NCBI GenBank assembly: GCA_049600855.1
Contig: JBMYQA010000125.1
Coordinates: 1-15,678 of the forward strand
Direction: 5' to 3'
Origin: JBMYQA01 sp049600855
GTDB taxonomy: Bacteria > Bacteroidota > Bacteroidia > Cytophagales > Flammeovirgaceae
DNA length: 15,678 nucleotides
This document shows positions 14,848-15,678 of this stretch, in pieces. A program made the translations under genes and the position numbers. How positions within the stretch are numbered: the first letter of the stretch is position 1; each line of letters begins with the position of its first letter. The notes under the pieces are model-generated. The model was given only the letters and a program-made list of their open reading frames with translations. It was not told the DNA's origin and made no database searches.

Positions 14848-15519
14848 TTAGTTGTTGGTACTTTTCTTTTTTGCTGGAATCTCAATGATTACAGTGGTTC
14901 CTTCCCTCAGGATTGAATCAAAAATAACTTTTCCTTTTAACTCTTTCACACTAACATGAATATTAGCTAAACCAGATCGCTTTTTCTGTTTTATTAAATC
15001 TAACTCAAACCCAATTCCATTATCTTCTGCGGTCATCGTTATGTGCTGATCACTATAATCTAATTGTAAACTAAACGCTCTGGCTTGTGCATGCCTTAAA
15101 GCATTACTTAACAACTCTTGCGCAATCCGATAAAGTTCATACTCTTTGTTTAACTCCAAACGTGTTTTTAATCCATATACTTGCACATCTATATGCATCC
15201 GGTCAGAAGCAAACGTTTCCTTCAGCTCATATAAAGCGGGTTCCAATCCAAATTTAGTTAATGTATTCGATTTCAACTGCTTTGAAATGTACTCAATTTC
15301 TGTTGCTGTTTTACTTAACAAAGCACTTACTTTGTCAAATTCTCCTTGTTGTTTTTGTTCCAAATCTTGTACTTTACCGCCTAATACATCTACGTTTTCC
15401 TTAATTACTGTCAGTAAATTATTGACATCATCATGTAGATTTTGTGCAATGTTATCTTTGATTTTTATTCCTGTGTCCATCATTGTTTTCAACTGTTCTA
15501 ATGCGTGTGATCTATTCAT
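14848..15519 (-). CDS. Soluble histidine kinase, HisKA_3 / NarX type, without a sensor domain
   Basis: The protein has 223 residues. The dimerisation and phosphoacceptor helix has NLHDDVNN with His29, the HisKA_3 pattern. The HATPase domain follows: N-box ELLSNALRHA (135-144, Asn139), G1 box DNGIGF (166-171) and a G2-like SGLANI (182-187). There is no membrane segment, PAS or TPR region, so sensing must come from a partner or from the first 20 residues. It overlaps a small upstream frame by ATGA and is followed after 4 nt by its response regulator. Kinases of this class in Bacteroidota usually have large N-terminal sensors; the in-frame DNA upstream does not encode one. Confidence 0.88.
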   Translation of the reverse strand: MNRSHALEQLKTMMDTGIKIKDNIAQNLHDDVNNLLTVIKENVDVLGGKVQDLEQKQQGEFDKVSALLSKTATEIEYISKQLKSNTLTKFGLEPALYELKETFASDRMHIDVQVYGLKTRLELNKEYELYRIAQELLSNALRHAQARAFSLQLDYSDQHITMTAEDNGIGFELDLIKQKKRSGLANIHVSVKELKGKVIFDSILREGTTVIIEIPAKKKSTNN

Positions 15520-15620
15520 AGCAATCTATTTTTCATTATTCCTAACCCCAAACGACTCAAATCAACATGGGATTTCTCAAGGTGGGCGAATCGTATTTGG
15601 TTAATTCTGTTATAATTCAT
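15516..15620 (-). CDS. Possible 34-residue leader peptide overlapping the histidine kinase start
   Basis: ATG at 15620 opens a frame (MNYNRINQIRFAHLEK...) that ends in TGA at 15516-15518, sharing the bases ATGA with the kinase ATG. An in-frame TAA lies four codons upstream of the ATG, so this is not the tail of a longer gene. The peptide is basic and not hydrophobic. The tight overlap suggests translational coupling, but length alone gives weak support. Confidence 0.4.
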   Translation of the reverse strand: MNYNRINQIRFAHLEKSHVDLSRLGLGIMKNRLL

Positions 15621-15644
15621 CGTATATTTTATTTATCTATATCA

Positions 15645-15652
15645 CAAAGGTG
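15645..15652 (-). promoter_or_regulatory. Possible promoter of the two-component operon
   Basis: The minus strand reads CACCTTTG, 7 of 8 matching TAnnTTTG. A TTG lies 23 nt upstream at the window edge (15676-15678). This would start transcription about 18 nt before the leader-peptide ATG. Confidence 0.35.
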
Positions 15653-15678
15653 CGCAATAGCACTGTATTAAAAATCAA

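Noticed and set aside
14844..14885. Extended response-regulator start overlapping the kinase gene
   Set aside because: It starts at TTG and adds residues before the receiver domain's first strand; ATG 14843 sits 4 nt after the kinase stop.
15146..15604. Plus-strand reading frame of about 150 codons opposite the histidine kinase
   Set aside because: It mirrors the kinase coding strand, is Ser/Cys-rich and shows no recognisable domain.

Overview
This window looks like a chromosomal segment of a member of the Bacteroidota, probably from the Cytophagia side; I cannot name a genus. The evidence is the low-GC, AT-rich intergenic DNA, the scarcity of Shine-Dalgarno sequences, several -7 boxes of the TAnnTTTG type used by the Bacteroidota primary sigma factor, and gene families typical of the phylum (a BatA/DUF4381-like pair, a DUF3822-like protein, a 425-residue MetK). 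Nearly all genes lie on the minus strand. The one clear plus-strand gene encodes a Fic protein.

Layout from left to right. Positions 1-45 hold the first 15 codons of an IS110-type transposase running off the left edge; the non-coding DNA behind it (46 to about 350) is where this group encodes its bridge RNA. Next come alanine dehydrogenase (528-1640), with its own promoter and terminator, and a divergent class II Fic AMP-transferase (1964-3526). A short Bat locus follows: a DUF4381-like membrane protein, then BatA. The lipoprotein-metK pair lies beyond it and ends in a strong terminator at 6130-6166.

The most unusual part is 8272-11552. It is a compact three-gene minus-strand operon encoding, in order of transcription, a J-domain protein fused to a degenerate kinase fold, a von Willebrand A (MIDAS) protein, and a divergent adenylosuccinate-synthetase-like enzyme whose aspartate-recognition loop is altered. 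The operon has a near-consensus promoter bracketed by two related palindromes (GTGTA...TACAC) and closes with an intrinsic terminator. It reads as a dedicated, repressor-controlled system that makes or modifies a nucleotide under the control of a VWA/chaperone/pseudokinase module. I infer this from domain content and operon structure; the function is unknown.

To the right are a DUF3822-like actin-fold protein coupled to dihydrofolate reductase, a membrane-anchored protein of unknown role with its own terminator, and a two-component pair at the right edge: a soluble HisKA_3 histidine kinase followed by a NarL/LuxR response regulator. A 34-codon leader reading frame overlaps the kinase start by four bases. 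No rRNA, tRNA or CRISPR array was seen.
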